Below, piece by piece: positions 8,349 to 18,579 of a DNA stretch of 64,000 bases. Below the pieces are notes generated by a model. That model was not told the origin of the DNA. It was given only the letters and a program-made list of their open reading frames with translations, and did no database searches. The translations under genes were made by a program, and so were the position numbers. This stretch comes from Thermoplasmata archaeon (GTDB taxonomy: Archaea; Thermoplasmatota; Thermoplasmata; Lutacidiplasmatales; UBA184). The stretch is from contig JAKAVQ010000007.1 in the NCBI GenBank assembly GCA_021817245.1, positions 59,091 to 123,090 of the forward strand, in the 5' to 3' direction. Numbering within the stretch: the stretch's first letter is position 1; each line of letters starts with the position of its first letter.

Positions 8349-11300
8349 ATGGCATCGTCCGAACCCAATTCGCATCCGTCGCCGCTTGAACGGGAGGTCG
8401 CCCGATTCTGGACGGCTCGCGGTCTTCCGACCGCGAGCGGGGTCCTCGGCCCTCCCGATGGGACGGTCCTCCACCAGCTCGAAGGCTCGTTCGTCAGCAC
8501 GGAGGACCCGAGCGCGGTCGCCTTTCGAGCGGTCGCGGCGGACGTGGAAGCCCGGTACCGCGCGCTCGTCGGCCGTCGGACGTCCGGAACGCTCCGATGG
8601 GAGAAGCGCGGCCCCGAAGAGCTCGAGCCGGCCGAACGGCCGTTGCTGCGAGGTCTCGGGATCTGGATCGGAGGAGGCGCCGGTCGACCGTGGGACGAGG
8701 AGGACCGTCACGACGGCGTCGAGCGGATCGTCGGACGGCTCGCCCACGACGGCATCCTCGTCTCCCGCGACCTTCCGCTGCGCGTCTGTCCGGGATGCGG
8801 GGTGCCGCGGAATCCCGAACGGATCATCTACCAGGAGGAGGTGGGCAGCACCTATCTCGTTCGCTTCGACCTCCCCGAAGAGGGCCGGGTCCTCCGGGCC
8901 CTCGTCTGGATCGACACCCCGTGGCGACTGCTCGGTACGACCGCCGTCTTGGTGAATCCGGACCTGCCGTACGTGGTCGCCCGATACCGGCGTCGGGGCG
9001 CTGAGGAGCTGGTGCTCACCTCGCGCGCCTCGCTCGCGCGCTTCCGGGAGTGGATCCCGGACGCCACGTTCGAGGTCGTGGAGGAACGCCCGGGCCGCGA
9101 CTTCGCCGGGCGGCCGTACTTGTACCCGCTCCGGCACGAGTTCCCGATCGGAGGGGGACTTTCCCCACCGGCGGGGACGGTGATCGCGGTCACGGACGTC
9201 ACGGACACCGGGACCGGGGTCGTGCCGCTCGTTCCCGGCCACGGGAGCACCGATGCCATCATCGCCGAGATGCATGGGATCGCGGGCTGGCCCCTCATCA
9301 CCCCTCGCGGCCAGATGGACTTCACCCTGGTGCACAAGTACGCCGGGCTCGACCTCCGGACGGCCAATGAGTTCATCGTCCGCGACCTTACCGAGGGGAG
9401 CGCGATCTTCGCCGAGCTGCGGGTCCGACGAGGCGTACCCCACTGCATGCTCTGCGGCGCTGCGCTGGTCTGGATCCCGGGACGGGCTTGGTGCCTCGAG
9501 CCCGGGCGACTCCCCCCTTCGGCGACCGAGATCTACCGCAAGGTCCTACCCGGCGCGGCCCCCCTCGGGGGCGTCGAGGTCGCGCCCTGGCCGATCAGCG
9601 AGACCGCGCAGAGCGACGACCGGTCGGCAGTCGCCTTGCTCGAGTGCTCGAAGTGCGAGCGGCTCGACCGGCTCGAGGGGCCTCCTTCCTGTTCGTGCGG
9701 CGGTGCGATGTACCCGATCCGCCGTCGGCTCGTCGTCTCCGCCCACGGCGCCTTTGCCGCGTGGGCCCGGATCGGGACGCTCTCCTCGGGCGACTCCATC
9801 CGCGTCTACCTCGGATCTCGGCGGAAGGTTCCGGCGCTGGTCCACCACTTGGCCGCTCTCGCCGCCATCGACGTGGCGCCGGCAGATTTCGCGGCCACGG
9901 TGCTTCCGACCCTCCCCGAGATCGACCTGACCGGGCTCCTCGCGTCCCACGGGGCCGATGCCCTGCGTGCGGCGCTCCTCCGCACCGAGACCGCCGAGGG
10001 ATACGCGGCGACGTTCCGGGAGCGGGCCGACCAGGAGAAGCGACGGCTCGCGCGGCTCGCCACGCTCGCCGACGAGGTCCTGGCCCGGTGCGATCCGCCG
10101 TTGCTCTCGAGCTTCGCCCAGCCGGTCGAGGGATTCTTCGGGGAGCTCGAGGAGGAGGACCGGGCCCTGCTCGCGCGCTGGGAGCGGACCCGGGTGGCCG
10201 CGATCGCGGCGTACGACCACGGCAACGCGCCGGTCGTGCATCGCCGGGTCTTCCGCTTCCTCGAAAGCGACCTCGCGGTGTATCGCCAGTGGGTCCAGCC
10301 CCGCCTCGCGCTCACCGGCACTCCAACCTCGAAGCGCTCCGCCCTGCGGACGCTGGCCCATGTGCTCGAGGGGGCGGCCGTATTGCTCGCTCCGATCGCG
10401 CCGTTCCTGGCGGAGTCGGTCCATCGACGGTTCTCCTCCGACCGCTCGAGCGTCTTCGAGGCCCCCGTCGCCGCGGTGACCCGCACGCTCCTCGACGACG
10501 CCCGGGTCGCGGCGTGGGACCGCTGGAAGTCCGTCGTCGATGCGGTCGCGCTCGCCCGCCGGTCGCACGGGATCGCGCCGGGCGACCCACTGCCGCTCGT
10601 CGCCCTCGTGCTCGGGCAAGACGATGCCGGCGACCGGTACCGGGCCGATCGCGCGGAGCTGGAGCGACTCGCCGGAGTGGATCGGGTCGAGGTCGGCTCA
10701 CCGAGGGAGCCGTGGAAGGGACGACAGCGACAGATCCGGCCGATCGAGTCGGAGATCCAGCGGGCCTATCCTTCCCAGGCCTCCCAGATCGTGCACCTGC
10801 TTCGGCGGATGCCGCCCCGACGGACCGCCGAATCCGGCGGGGGGAACGAGCTCTCCGTCGTGATCCAGGGTCTCTCGCGACGCGTCCTTCCCTCGATGGT
10901 CGAGTACGTCGAGAGCCTTCCCGAAGGCATCAGTCCGGCTCCATGGCCTCCCGGGGAGCTGTACGCACACCTTCCCGGATCCGACCGAGGGGACCGCCCG
11001 TTGCCTCCTCCGCTCTCGCCCGACGCGTTCTGGCTGGTACGTCATCTCGAGCATCGGCTGCGCCGTTCCTCGCTGCCGCCGGCGGGCACTCCGGTGGTCG
11101 CGATCCTCGTGGCCGTCGATCCGCTGGCAAGCGAAGTGCAGGCCGTCGCGGAGCGGCTCGCGCGCTACCTCGGCCTCGCGGAGGTCCGGGTCGTCGACCG
11201 CCTCGAGGACCCAGCTCCGCCGCATCTCGTCACCGGACGCACCCGCTCGGGCGCCCGTTGGTGGGTGCACGTCCCCGGGATCGTTTGGGAGGGCCGACGA

Positions 11301-13295
11301 CCCAAGAGCCGCTCCGCCCGGACGGCGTTGCGTCGAGTCCCCCGGGAACCGGCCGGCGTGCCGGCCGAGGAGCCCGGCCTCGACTACGCCGACGAGAAGG
11401 TCATTGCCGTGGAAGAGTCGGTCCGCGCGTTCAATCGCGAGCTCGATCATCTCCTGGGGAGCCCGGTCCTCGGCCCGTCCAAAGTGAGGGCCGTGTGGGA
11501 TCTCGGCATCCACTCGGTGGAGGAGCTGAAGGCAGCACCCTTCGAGAGGCTCGTCTCCGTCCCGGGCTTTGGCCGTGCGGTGACCGAGGCGGTCTACGCG
11601 GGAGTTGGAGCCCCCGTGCGCCGCGGACGCCATGAGGAGGCGAGCCCCTCCCTCGTTCGAGGGACGAGCCCCCCGCCGCACCGGCTCCGATCGGCCGTGC
11701 CCGACCCCCGGATCGCGGAGCGCTCCCCGGTGCCGGGCGCCGCTTCTGTCGGGGCGCCCGGGTCCCCGTTGCCCGAGGTCGTTGCGCCAGATCTCGGGAC
11801 GGGATCCCCCGCGCACTATTCCCGCCGGTACGTGGCGGTGCCGGCGCACCCTCTCTCCGAACGAGACCCCGACCGGCCCGGAGCGATCGAAGCCCTCCCC
11901 ACCCCTCCCGTGGAAGGCGAGGTTCCGTCCACTGCCGAAATCGAGTCGGGGTCTACCAATACGGAACCGGCGGCCGATGACGTCGGAGGCCGAGACCCCC
12001 CGATGGAACTTCCCGGAGGCGCTCCGCCCCCGCTCGGGGTGACTCGGTTCGAAGCCCTCACTGGCCCCGCGGTCCCCTTCGCCCCCCACGCGCCGGCCGA
12101 GCAGCCGCCGACGACCAACGATGGGTCGGCGTGGGCCTTGGATGTGACGGAAGACCCGGTCGCCGTCGCGTCGACGCGCCGGACCGACGGGTCGGTCGCG
12201 CCCGACGATCCCGAGACCGGCACCGAGGAAGGGACCCCTCGAGCGGTCGCGGACGACGCGACAGGCGGCGTTCCCCGCGACCCTGCGCCCGCCTCCGGAC
12301 CGGGCCCGGAACCCGCCTCCGCGGGGGGGACCGTGGTCGCCGCTCTCGAAGCGATCGCCCCTGGCCCCCTCGGGAGCCCCTCGGTACCGCTCGCGACGGG
12401 CGCCGGCGCTCCCGAGGACTCCGAACCCTCCGGGGAACTGATTCTCCCCTCGGCGACACCGCCGACCGACCTCCCGCCGCCTCCGCATCCCGGCCAGATC
12501 GCGCCCGACTCCGAGGAGACCCTGAGGCCGCAGCCGGGAGAGCCCCCCATCGATCCCGACGAACCGGGCCGCCGGGCCGAGGGCGCGACGGTGCCCGACC
12601 GCTCGGCCGGCGCGGAGGGCCCGTTGGTGGCCGATGGGGTCGAGGCTTCGTCGGCACAGAACGTACCTCCGCTCGGCGAGCCGGGGAAGGCGTTCGCGAT
12701 GGTCGCGGGAGACCCTTCCTCGGGATCGGTCACCTTTCCGCCATCGGTACTGGCCGAAGCAGCGCACCCCCCCGCGATCGATGCGGTCGACCGCTTTGCG
12801 GAGGGACCGGGGGGACCCGCCGTCGCACGAACCGCCCCGCAAGCCCTTTCCGGTGGGATCGAACTTGTCCCGGGAGCGTCGGTCGTCTCTTCCCTCCAGC
12901 CGTTCCTCGAGGCCACTTCCGCCGGGCTCCGAGGGATCGTGATCGTTCGCGAGTCGCCCGAGCGGATCTCGGCGCAGATCGGTGCCCGGCCCGTAGAGGT
13001 CTTCTGGCTCACCAACTACGGGAAAGGACGGACCCTTCGCCCGGGCGATCTTCCCGGTTTCTCCGGCTTCCTCGAACGCGCGATCCTCGAGGAGCACGTT
13101 TCCGTCTTCTTCCTCGAGGGCATCGAGTACCTCGTCCGCGTGCACGGCGCCGACGCGGTCGTCGAGCGGCTGGCGGAGCTGGACCGTCTGGCCCGGGCGC
13201 ACGAGGCTCGCCTTTGGGTGCAGCTCACCGAGAGCCTTCTTGGGTCCGTCGACCTCGAGAAGCTCCGAGCCGCACTTTCCCCAGGCCGTGGGTAA
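8349..13295 (+). CDS. Degenerate isoleucyl-tRNA synthetase fused to HhH and DUF835 domains
   Basis: This is a 1648-residue multidomain protein. Residues 1 to about 1000 follow the full IleRS layout: the Rossmann start (LEREVARFW), the CP1 editing domain ([19 protein letters not shown] near 186; [16 protein letters not shown] near 288), two cysteine pairs/zinc-like sites (CPGCG at 147; HCMLCG; ECSKC..CSCGG), and the anticodon-binding helical domain ([31 protein letters not shown]). The catalytic signatures are gone. The HIGH region reads [15 protein letters not shown], the WxISRQR position reads [12 protein letters not shown], and no KMSKS precedes [11 protein letters not shown]. Residues about 1041-1084 form a helix-hairpin-helix ([14 protein letters not shown]). 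About 400 residues of Pro/Gly/Ala-rich linker follow, then a C-terminal DUF835 domain (about 1511-1648). ATG 8349 is chosen because a gtttattc box lies upstream. It is probably not a synthetase, and its function is unknown. Confidence 0.85.
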   Translation: MASSEPNSHPSPLEREVARFWTARGLPTASGVLGPPDGTVLHQLEGSFVSTEDPSAVAFRAVAADVEARYRALVGRRTSGTLRWEKRGPEELEPAERPLLRGLGIWIGGGAGRPWDEEDRHDGVERIVGRLAHDGILVSRDLPLRVCPGCGVPRNPERIIYQEEVGSTYLVRFDLPEEGRVLRALVWIDTPWRLLGTTAVLVNPDLPYVVARYRRRGAEELVLTSRASLARFREWIPDATFEVVEERPGRDFAGRPYLYPLRHEFPIGGGLSPPAGTVIAVTDVTDTGTGVVPLVPGHGSTDAIIAEMHGIAGWPLITPRGQMDFTLVHKYAGLDLRTANEFIVRDLTEGSAIFAELRVRRGVPHCMLCGAALVWIPGRAWCLEPGRLPPSATEIYRKVLPGAAPLGGVEVAPWPISETAQSDDRSAVALLECSKCERLDRLEGPPSCSCGGAMYPIRRRLVVSAHGAFAAWARIGTLSSGDSIRVYLGSRRKVPALVHHLAALAAIDVAPADFAATVLPTLPEIDLTGLLASHGADALRAALLRTETAEGYAATFRERADQEKRRLARLATLADEVLARCDPPLLSSFAQPVEGFFGELEEEDRALLARWERTRVAAIAAYDHGNAPVVHRRVFRFLESDLAVYRQWVQPRLALTGTPTSKRSALRTLAHVLEGAAVLLAPIAPFLAESVHRRFSSDRSSVFEAPVAAVTRTLLDDARVAAWDRWKSVVDAVALARRSHGIAPGDPLPLVALVLGQDDAGDRYRADRAELERLAGVDRVEVGSPREPWKGRQRQIRPIESEIQRAYPSQASQIVHLLRRMPPRRTAESGGGNELSVVIQGLSRRVLPSMVEYVESLPEGISPAPWPPGELYAHLPGSDRGDRPLPPPLSPDAFWLVRHLEHRLRRSSLPPAGTPVVAILVAVDPLASEVQAVAERLARYLGLAEVRVVDRLEDPAPPHLVTGRTRSGARWWVHVPGIVWEGRRPKSRSARTALRRVPREPAGVPAEEPGLDYADEKVIAVEESVRAFNRELDHLLGSPVLGPSKVRAVWDLGIHSVEELKAAPFERLVSVPGFGRAVTEAVYAGVGAPVRRGRHEEASPSLVRGTSPPPHRLRSAVPDPRIAERSPVPGAASVGAPGSPLPEVVAPDLGTGSPAHYSRRYVAVPAHPLSERDPDRPGAIEALPTPPVEGEVPSTAEIESGSTNTEPAADDVGGRDPPMELPGGAPPPLGVTRFEALTGPAVPFAPHAPAEQPPTTNDGSAWALDVTEDPVAVASTRRTDGSVAPDDPETGTEEGTPRAVADDATGGVPRDPAPASGPGPEPASAGGTVVAALEAIAPGPLGSPSVPLATGAGAPEDSEPSGELILPSATPPTDLPPPPHPGQIAPDSEETLRPQPGEPPIDPDEPGRRAEGATVPDRSAGAEGPLVADGVEASSAQNVPPLGEPGKAFAMVAGDPSSGSVTFPPSVLAEAAHPPAIDAVDRFAEGPGGPAVARTAPQALSGGIELVPGASVVSSLQPFLEATSAGLRGIVIVRESPERISAQIGARPVEVFWLTNYGKGRTLRPGDLPGFSGFLERAILEEHVSVFFLEGIEYLVRVHGADAVVERLAELDRLARAHEARLWVQLTESLLGSVDLEKLRAALSPGRG

Positions 13296-13424
13296 GCGCC
13301 CGCGCCCGCCCGCGTTCGCACGCGGCCGGCCCCCGAGCTCTTCGCGCAGGATTTGACGGGGGTCGACGTCCTTCTCGCCGGACGGCAGCTAGATATTGAG
13401 GAGGGACCGTTCACCGCTCGACCC

Positions 13425-14150
13425 ATGCGGCATGCCCCGGCGGTCGCGGTTCGTCGTTCTCCCTCGATCGGCGTCGCGCTCACGCTCGTGGCGATCGTGG
13501 CGCTGTTGCTCGTACCGGGCGCCCTGGCCGGCACGGCGGTCGCGGCCGGAGCGCCCACCGGAAACTGCGCCGGCGCGACCGCGACGAACGGGATCGTCGC
13601 CGTGGTGACCTGGAACGGGATGGATACCTGTACGGCCCGCTCCCCGTCGACCGCCCTGTCGGTGGATCTCTCCGCGACGGCCCAGGTAAACTTCACCTGG
13701 TCAGGACCGCCCGGCAGCTCCACCGACCTTACCGACGCTCGGCTGGCGATGAACTACCTGGGCTTCGCCCTCGCGACCCGGGACGTCGGGCCGATCGTGC
13801 GCACTCCGGCCCCCGCAGGTTCGTTCGCGATGGGCTGGAACCCCGGAGTGCTCACGTACGTCGTCGCGGGAATGTACAGCCTGACCGCGAGCCTCTTCGC
13901 CTCCAACGGATCGCTCGTCTGGGCCGAAACGTTCTACGTCAAGGCGACCGCGCCGTACCTCGTCCTCGCGCTCTTCCCGATCGCGCTTCTGATCATCGGG
14001 GCCTACGAGCTGTATCATGTCGCCCGGACGGGCCGTCGAACGCGGGCGACTCGCCCCGACGCCCCGCCACCGAACGACGGTCCCGCGCCGTCCGGGACCG
14101 CGGGGGAGTCCTCGGCGCCCACCGGGCCGCCCGAGGAGGGGTCACCGTGA
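13425..14150 (+). CDS. Secreted, C-terminally membrane-anchored protein
   Basis: This 241-residue protein has a long N-terminal hydrophobic signal or anchor (GVALTLVAIVALLLVPGALA) after a basic start. An extracytoplasmic region of about 150 residues follows, containing two cysteines (GNCAGATATN, GMDTCTA) that could form a disulfide. A C-terminal transmembrane helix (YLVLALFPIALLIIGAYELY) comes next, and then a basic, Pro-rich cytoplasmic tail. ATG 13425 is preceded by a TATA-like ctagatattg at about 13389-13398, consistent with leaderless expression. The start of the next gene overlaps the stop codon by 4 bp, so the two are probably translated together. No enzymatic motif is visible, and the function is unknown. 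Confidence 0.7.
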   Translation: MRHAPAVAVRRSPSIGVALTLVAIVALLLVPGALAGTAVAAGAPTGNCAGATATNGIVAVVTWNGMDTCTARSPSTALSVDLSATAQVNFTWSGPPGSSTDLTDARLAMNYLGFALATRDVGPIVRTPAPAGSFAMGWNPGVLTYVVAGMYSLTASLFASNGSLVWAETFYVKATAPYLVLALFPIALLIIGAYELYHVARTGRRTRATRPDAPPPNDGPAPSGTAGESSAPTGPPEEGSP

Positions 14151-14335
14151 GCGCCGCATCCGAGGGTGCGGGCGCCGGCGTCGTCCTCGGGATCGTGGTA
14201 GTGCTCTTGGGCCAGCAGTTCGGCCTGCTCAGCCTGAGCGACCTCGAGGGTGCGCTGGTCGCCCTCGTGGTCGGAGCGGTCGCGGGGGCGCTGCTCTTCG
14301 GTGCGATCGGCTGGGCCTTAGGGCGCCGCCGGTGA
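14147..14335 (+). CDS. Small two-helix membrane protein
   Basis: This 62-residue protein consists of two hydrophobic helices (GVVLGIVVVLLGQQFGLL and ALVALVVGAVAGALLFGAIG) joined by a short acidic turn and ending in GRRR. It starts at a GTG that overlaps the TGA of the preceding membrane-anchored protein (GTGA), which suggests translational coupling and a shared membrane complex. Its 3' part overlaps the end of the convergent DUF885 gene by about 107 bp. This is unusual and lowers confidence slightly. The hydrophobic pattern and the GTGA junction argue that it is real. Confidence 0.6.
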   Translation: MSAASEGAGAGVVLGIVVVLLGQQFGLLSLSDLEGALVALVVGAVAGALLFGAIGWALGRRR

Positions 14336-16172
14336 CCCTACGGCGAGGGGACCGGACCGTCCGGCCGGTAGCGGTCGGGACGCCCGAGTCCCCGTGGGGG
14401 AGCGACGCTCGCGCCCCACGCGACGCGCGGCTCGCCTCGATCCAACGAAGTACCCGGAGCTCCAGCCGTTCGAGCGGCAGCGCTCCGTCGGCCAGCACCG
14501 TGTCGTGGAACGCCCGGACATCGAACCGGTCGCCGAGGGCCTCCTCCGCCCTCCGCCGGAGGTCGGCGATCCTCATCGCCCCGATCTTGTAGGCGAGCGC
14601 CTGACCCGGCCAGACGATGTAGCGGTCCACCTCGACGCCGATCTCCTGCTCGCTCGTGCCGGTGCTCTCCCGGAAGAAGCGGACGGCTCGGTCGCGGCTC
14701 CAGCCGAGGGCATGGAGCCCCGTGTCGACCACCAGGCGGACCGAGCGCCACATGTCGAACGAGAGTTGGCCGAACTTCGAAAGCGGGTCGGTGAAGAAGC
14801 CGAGCTCCCCCCCGAGGCTCTCAGCATACAGTCCCCAGCCCTCCACGAACGCGGTGTAGCCGTTGTGACGTCGGAACTCGGGCAGGTCCTCTCGCTCCTG
14901 GGCCAGCGAGATCTGCAGGTGATGCCCCGGGACCGACTCGTGCAACGTCAGCGCTTCCATCTCCCAACGGGCCCGCTCCCCGAGGGCGTGGGTGTTGACG
15001 TAGAACCATCCCGGACGGCCGACCTCCGGCGCCCCGGCCGCGTAAAAGGCGGCCGGTGCGTTCTCGGCCCGGAACGAGGGGACCGCCTGCACGCCCCACG
15101 GTTGCCGGGGGAGTCGGCCGAAGAGCGCGGCGAGCATCGGGTCACACCGTTTTCCAAGGACTCGGTAGCCGTCGACGAGGTCCTCGGAGCGCGTGTAGAA
15201 GTGGCGCGGATCGCTCCTCAGGTGCGCCCGGAACTCGTCGAGACCTCCCCGGAAGCCCGCCTGCCGGGCGAGCTGTCGCATCTCCCGCCGCAGCCGTCGG
15301 ACCTCGGAGAGCCCGACCGCGTGGATCGCCCGCGCCGTGAGTCCGGTCGTGGTCTGCCACCGGATCCGGAACTCGTACGCCGCGCGGCCTTGCGGCACCG
15401 CATTGATGCCTACCGCCTCGCGGCATGCGGGGAGGTAGTTTCGGGCGAAGTGATCGCGCAGGTCCCGGAACGACGGCACGAGACGGTCCCGGTAGATCCG
15501 ACGGGCCTCCGCACGGTACCGGGAGCGCTCGGACCGTCCGATACGGGGCGGGAACGAGCGGAAAGGGACGAGGAGCGCGCTTGCCTCCGGCTCCTCGGGG
15601 AGCAGGCGATCGATCTGGGCCGGGACGCTCTCGACCACGACGCGGGGAGGCGTGAACCCCCTCGCGGCACCGCCGTCGAGGAGGGCGCGGTGCTGCGCGA
15701 CGGCCGTGGGAAGGCGCTCGAGCCGGCCGAGGAGCGCATCGTAGTCGGCTCGGGTCTCCCGGGGCTGGAGCTCCAGCGCGTCGGCGGCCGCGATGTGGAC
15801 CCCTTCCAGCTGCGTGAGGGGGATCCAAAGGTTCCGGGGGACCGTGAACCGGAACGGCATCGGGTCATCGCCGTAGTCGAGGCCGGTGGTCGCGGTCGCC
15901 AGCAGCTCCGCGTAGAGGTCGAAGTTGAGCCGCTCGGGCGCCGGGAGCCTCCGCCGATCGATCCCGGCGAGGAGTGCTCGGCTCTCGGCCAGATGGGCGC
16001 GGCGCGCTTCGATGCCCGCGGGCGAATCGTCGGTCCAGCGGTCGTTGAGCCCGCGGTGTCCGACCCAGGTCGCGAGCTCAGGGCACTCGGAGAGCCAGCG
16101 CAGCCAGTCGGCGCGAAGGTACTCCCGGAACTCGGCGGTCGCGCGCTGCCCGTTCCGCGCTGTCCTTCCCAC
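14229..16172 (-). CDS. DUF885 family metal-dependent peptidase-like protein
   Basis: This 647-residue protein belongs to the DUF885 family, relatives of gluzincin peptidases. The zinc-binding helix LHESVPGHHLQ (H411) and the downstream glutamate in GYTAFVEGWGLYAESLG are present, as are the family signatures FRAENAPAAFYAAGAP and YIVWPGQALAYKIG. There is no signal peptide, so it probably acts on peptides in the cytoplasm. It starts at GTG 16172, and a TATA-like ttatct sits about 40 bp upstream on the minus strand. The final 50 or so residues are an Arg/Pro-rich tail unlike the family and run antisense to the small membrane protein gene. The stop codon may therefore have been lost or shifted relative to homologues. 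Substrate is unknown. Confidence 0.85.
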   Translation of the reverse strand: MGRTARNGQRATAEFREYLRADWLRWLSECPELATWVGHRGLNDRWTDDSPAGIEARRAHLAESRALLAGIDRRRLPAPERLNFDLYAELLATATTGLDYGDDPMPFRFTVPRNLWIPLTQLEGVHIAAADALELQPRETRADYDALLGRLERLPTAVAQHRALLDGGAARGFTPPRVVVESVPAQIDRLLPEEPEASALLVPFRSFPPRIGRSERSRYRAEARRIYRDRLVPSFRDLRDHFARNYLPACREAVGINAVPQGRAAYEFRIRWQTTTGLTARAIHAVGLSEVRRLRREMRQLARQAGFRGGLDEFRAHLRSDPRHFYTRSEDLVDGYRVLGKRCDPMLAALFGRLPRQPWGVQAVPSFRAENAPAAFYAAGAPEVGRPGWFYVNTHALGERARWEMEALTLHESVPGHHLQISLAQEREDLPEFRRHNGYTAFVEGWGLYAESLGGELGFFTDPLSKFGQLSFDMWRSVRLVVDTGLHALGWSRDRAVRFFRESTGTSEQEIGVEVDRYIVWPGQALAYKIGAMRIADLRRRAEEALGDRFDVRAFHDTVLADGALPLERLELRVLRWIEASRASRGARASLPHGDSGVPTATGRTVRSPRRRVTGGALRPSRSHRRAAPPRPLRPRGRPAHPRGRSG

Positions 16173-16262
16173 CCGGGATCCGCCCCTGGCCGGGCGTGGG
16201 TAAGGAGGACGGTCAGATAACGGGGGCCACCCGCCCCCGAGCTCACCGGACGCGTGGGTCGG

Positions 16263-18230
16263 CTAGCGCACCCGAAGCGCGTTGAAGATCACGGCGACAT
16301 CGATCAGCTCCTGAAGGACCGCCCCGAACGCGGGCAGGATGTGGCCGGCCGCCGCGATTGTCATCAGGATCAGACTCGCCCCGAGCCCGAAGAGGATCCC
16401 CTGCCGGGCGATCCGCACCATTCGCTGCCCGAGCGAGACCCCCTCCACAACGCGAGTCACATCGTCGACGAGCAGCACCACGTCGGCGGCCTCGGCGGAG
16501 ATCGCCGCGCCCCGAGCGCCCATGGCGACCCCGACCGAGGCGGCGGCGAGCGCAGCGGCGTCGTTGATGCCGTCCCCGACCATGACGGTCGAACCGTACC
16601 GGTTGCGGTACGCCCGCACATGGTCGACCTTCTGTTCGGGGAGGAGCTCGGCCTTCCACTCGCGGATCCCGACGCCCTCGGCGACCTCTCGGGCGTTCGC
16701 TTCGGAGTCTCCAGTCAGCAGGACCACGTGGCGGACCCCGAGCTGGGTCAGACGGTCGACCATCTCGTGCACCCCCGGGCGCACCCGGTCGGCGAAGAGG
16801 ACCGCCCCGACCACAACTCCATCGACCAGGACGAAGGAGAGCATCCGCCCGCGGGTCTCGGTCTCGGACCGAACCCGGGCGATCTCGGCCTCGAGCGACC
16901 GATGGAAGCGACTCCGGACGAGCGAGGCGGAGCCGACCACGACGCGGTGGCCGTCCACGACCCCGGCCATCCCGGCTCCGGGGAACTCCTCCACCTCGGT
17001 GACGGTGCCCGCGGGGGTCCGAGCGACGCGGGCCGCACGGACGATCGCGGCGGCGAGCGGGTGCGAAGAGAGCGCCTCGAGCGCGGCCGACCACCGGAGG
17101 ATCTCGGAGACGCCGCTCGTTGGCGCGAGCTCGACGATGCGCTCGACCTCGGGCTGCCCGGAGGTAATGGTCCCCGTCTTGTCGAAGACGACCGCCTGCG
17201 CCCGCCCGATCTCCTCGATCGCCACCCCGCTCTTCACCACGAGCCCGCGGTCCGAGGCCCGGTTTACCGCGCCGACGACGGCGATCGGCGTCGCGATGAT
17301 CAGGGGGCAGGGAGTCGCGACGACGAGGACGCTGAGCGCCGTCTGGGGGGAGTTCGTGAACCACCAGCCGATCGCGGCGACGGCGAGCGTCAACGGAGTG
17401 AACCATACCGCGTACCGGTCCGCCAGCCGCAGGATCGTCGGCTTTCGCTCCTGCGCGCTGCGCACCAGCTCGACGATGCGCGCATACTGGCTCTCGCCGG
17501 CAGGCCGTTCGGCAACCAGTTCGAAGGGAGGCCCCACGTTGAGCGTGCCGCTCACCACGCTCTCTCCGCTCGCCCGACGACGGGGCAGAGGCTCTCCCGA
17601 GATCGTCGATTCGTCCAGGAGCGCTTCGGCCGATGCGACGATCCCGTCGACGGGAAGGACGTCGCCGGTCCGGAGGACGAGGCGGTCCCCGACCCTGACC
17701 GCCTCCACCGGCACGTCGTCGATCCGATCGTCCGTGCGGCGGTGCGCGACTCGGGGTGCGCGCCGCAGGAGTTCCTCGAGCGACGACGAGGCTCGGTGGA
17801 ACGCATACCAGTCGAGGGCCTCGCCGCCCGACTGCATGAGGACGATGATCACGCCCGCGAACGCCTGGTCGAGGAGCAGCGCGGCGAGGATCGCGAGCAT
17901 CGCGATCACGTCCGAAGCGAACTTGCCCCCGAGGAGGCGACGGCCGGTGCGCACGACGAGCGGAAGTCCTCCGGCGAGGAGCGTACCGAACCAGATCCAG
18001 CTGCCGGCCTGCGGCCACGGGGAGAGGTACCGGAAGAAGGATCCGGCCGCGAGCCCGGCGAGGGCGAGAAAAGGGATGGGGTAAAGTCCCAACGCGCGGC
18101 CGAACGCGCGGAGGCGGGAGACGAGGAGGGCCGCGCGCGGCGGTCGGGGCGACGTCTCCACCGGGCCCGACTCGGCAGACCCTCGCCCAGCGGCGCGGGA
18201 AAGGGGCCGTTCAACGGTCGCGGAGCTCAT
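16263..18230 (-). CDS. Heavy-metal P1B-type ATPase
   Basis: This 655-residue cation-transporting ATPase exports or imports a transition metal across the membrane at the cost of ATP. All catalytic parts are visible: the actuator motif STISGEPLP, the intramembrane metal motif ATPCPLIIATP (Cys308), the phosphorylation site DKTGT (Asp350), SSHPLA of the nucleotide domain, and GDGINDAAAL in the hinge. Six or more membrane helices are apparent. There is no N-terminal heavy-metal-associated (CxxC) domain, only a basic, Pro-rich extension of about 40 residues. The CPL form of the metal motif is seen in a subgroup often annotated zinc/cadmium/lead, but the ion cannot be decided. ATG 18230 is the start. 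No obvious metal regulator lies next to it. Confidence 0.9.
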   Translation of the reverse strand: MSSATVERPLSRAAGRGSAESGPVETSPRPPRAALLVSRLRAFGRALGLYPIPFLALAGLAAGSFFRYLSPWPQAGSWIWFGTLLAGGLPLVVRTGRRLLGGKFASDVIAMLAILAALLLDQAFAGVIIVLMQSGGEALDWYAFHRASSSLEELLRRAPRVAHRRTDDRIDDVPVEAVRVGDRLVLRTGDVLPVDGIVASAEALLDESTISGEPLPRRRASGESVVSGTLNVGPPFELVAERPAGESQYARIVELVRSAQERKPTILRLADRYAVWFTPLTLAVAAIGWWFTNSPQTALSVLVVATPCPLIIATPIAVVGAVNRASDRGLVVKSGVAIEEIGRAQAVVFDKTGTITSGQPEVERIVELAPTSGVSEILRWSAALEALSSHPLAAAIVRAARVARTPAGTVTEVEEFPGAGMAGVVDGHRVVVGSASLVRSRFHRSLEAEIARVRSETETRGRMLSFVLVDGVVVGAVLFADRVRPGVHEMVDRLTQLGVRHVVLLTGDSEANAREVAEGVGIREWKAELLPEQKVDHVRAYRNRYGSTVMVGDGINDAAALAAASVGVAMGARGAAISAEAADVVLLVDDVTRVVEGVSLGQRMVRIARQGILFGLGASLILMTIAAAGHILPAFGAVLQELIDVAVIFNALRVR

Positions 18231-18579
18231 CGTCCTCGACCCCGCTCACGCTCGGCGGGGCGGCGGCCCCCCGGGACCGACGGACACCGGGGATCGCCCG
18301 AGCCCTAGGCCGGGTCGGGCCGCATCCGGCCGTGCGCGAGTGGTCCCGATCAAACCGTCCGGGTCCACGTTCCCTCACCGCCCTCCCCCGCCCCGCGCTA
18401 CGGCGCGGTTGAAAACGTCCTCGGGGTATCGGGAATTGAAGGCGTGGTCAACTCTCCCTGACCCCCACCGGACCGGCCCGCGGCCGCCGCGTCCGACGGC
18501 GGGCCTCCGCTCGGGAGCTCGCTGCCCACCTTCGTCTCGAGCGTATTCCATTATATCTCGTCCCGCGAGCCAACGGTCG
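18231..18579. other. Divergent intergenic region
   Basis: This region separates the P-type ATPase from the plus-strand membrane protein gene. It holds the TATA-like box at 18551-18558. Otherwise I see no ORF, RNA or repeat. Confidence 0.5.
18551..18558 (+). promoter_or_regulatory. TATA-like box for the 18580 operon
   Basis: The ttatatct octamer is centred about 26 bp before ATG 18580. This predicts a leaderless transcript covering the membrane protein and the glycosyltransferase. Confidence 0.6.

Noticed and set aside
8151..9443. 430-codon minus-strand frame joining the aIF5A region to the IleRS-like gene
   Set aside because: It overlaps aIF5A and the pseudo-IleRS in shadow frames and has no motif.
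10698..13202. 834-codon minus-strand frame opposite the pseudo-IleRS gene
   Set aside because: Arg/Gly/Asp-rich shadow; the plus-strand frame has recognisable domains over the same span.
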